Shown here: in pieces, positions 5,776 to 5,892 of the stretch | How the letters are laid out: each line of letters opens with the position of its first letter | Position numbering within the stretch: position 1 is the first letter of the stretch | DNA from: Fimbriimonadales bacterium | Lineage (GTDB): Bacteria; Armatimonadota; Fimbriimonadia; Fimbriimonadales; GBS-DC | Length of the DNA stretch: 5,892 nt | Direction: 5' to 3' | NCBI GenBank assembly: GCA_025060055.1 | Contig: JANXCK010000080.1 | Location: 1 to 5,892, forward strand | The notes under the pieces: model-generated | Told to the model about the DNA's origin: nothing | What the model saw: only the letters and a program-made list of their open reading frames with translations | Databases searched by the model: none | Position numbers and translations under genes: made by a program

Positions 5776-5892
5776 TATGCCTCGCGCTTACCCTGCTCCA
5801 AGTTGACCAGCGTGCCCATCAGCGTCTTCTCGGCGGTGTTCGTGTCTTGGCTCTGCAAGGCACGAATCGCTTGGGTCACTTCCTGCGCCTCG
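5775..5892 (-). CDS. C-terminal fragment of an unrecognised protein (5' end outside window)
   Basis: Reading the - strand from 5891 gives 38 residues ending REA and a TAA stop at 5777-5775. The segment is rich in Gln, Glu and Ala and looks helical (EVTQAIRALQSQ, then LMGTLVNLEQGKREA). It is too short to assign to a family. The stop overlaps the cyclase ATG by one base, so this is the preceding gene of the same operon. Reality as a coding end is supported by the tight overlap and the lack of in-frame stops, but 38 codons is modest evidence. Confidence 0.6.
   Translation of the reverse strand, partial: EAQEVTQAIRALQSQDTNTAEKTLMGTLVNLEQGKREA

Noticed and set aside
1..5892. CRISPR arrays, tRNA or rRNA genes, defence or toxin-antitoxin modules
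   Set aside because: No regularly spaced direct repeats, no tRNA-like cloverleaf, no rRNA-like stretch and no protein of those families was found on reading both strands.

Overview
The window is a GC-rich bacterial chromosome segment with compact, overlapping genes. It carries the end of an IS110-family transposase on the + strand, then a block of five genes all on the - strand. The lineage cannot be fixed from these sequences. The mix (ROK sugar kinase without HTH, membrane-embedded M28 peptidase, exported helical-repeat protein, cyclase-family hydrolase, REP-like palindromes, IS110) would fit an environmental group such as Armatimonadota or Chloroflexota, but this is a weak guess.

Layout. 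1-468 (+): C-terminal half of an IS110-family transposase, entering from outside the window, very G-rich on its coding strand. 469-628: a convergent intergenic stretch holding three palindromes, including a REP-like element of a type widespread in bacterial genomes. 629-1882 (-): M28 zinc peptidase with four predicted membrane segments, two of them inserted inside the catalytic domain. 1882-2910 (-): ROK-family sugar kinase, coupled to the peptidase by a TGATG overlap. 2953-4959 (-): exported protein with a trypsin/HtrA-like domain that has lost all three catalytic residues, followed by TPR-like helical repeats. 4960-5142: regulatory intergenic region with a promoter, a clear intrinsic terminator and a candidate small transcript. 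5143-5775 (-): cyclase-family (kynurenine formamidase-like) metal hydrolase. 5775-5892 (-): C-terminus of an unrecognised protein, overlapping the cyclase start by one base (TAATG).

Transcription. The partial gene and the cyclase form one - strand unit ended by the terminator at 5001-5032. A new - strand unit starts a few bases later at TATAAT (4996-4991) and probably runs through pseudoprotease, ROK kinase and M28 peptidase toward the palindromes at 469-578. No shared pathway for these three genes is evident.

The best leads are the M28 peptidase with a membrane hairpin between two zinc ligands, the triad-less HtrA-like/TPR protein, and the 4960-5131 region. There, a possible short RNA contains a 9-nt perfect complement to the Shine-Dalgarno region of the next gene. 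I found no clear previously undescribed multi-gene system.
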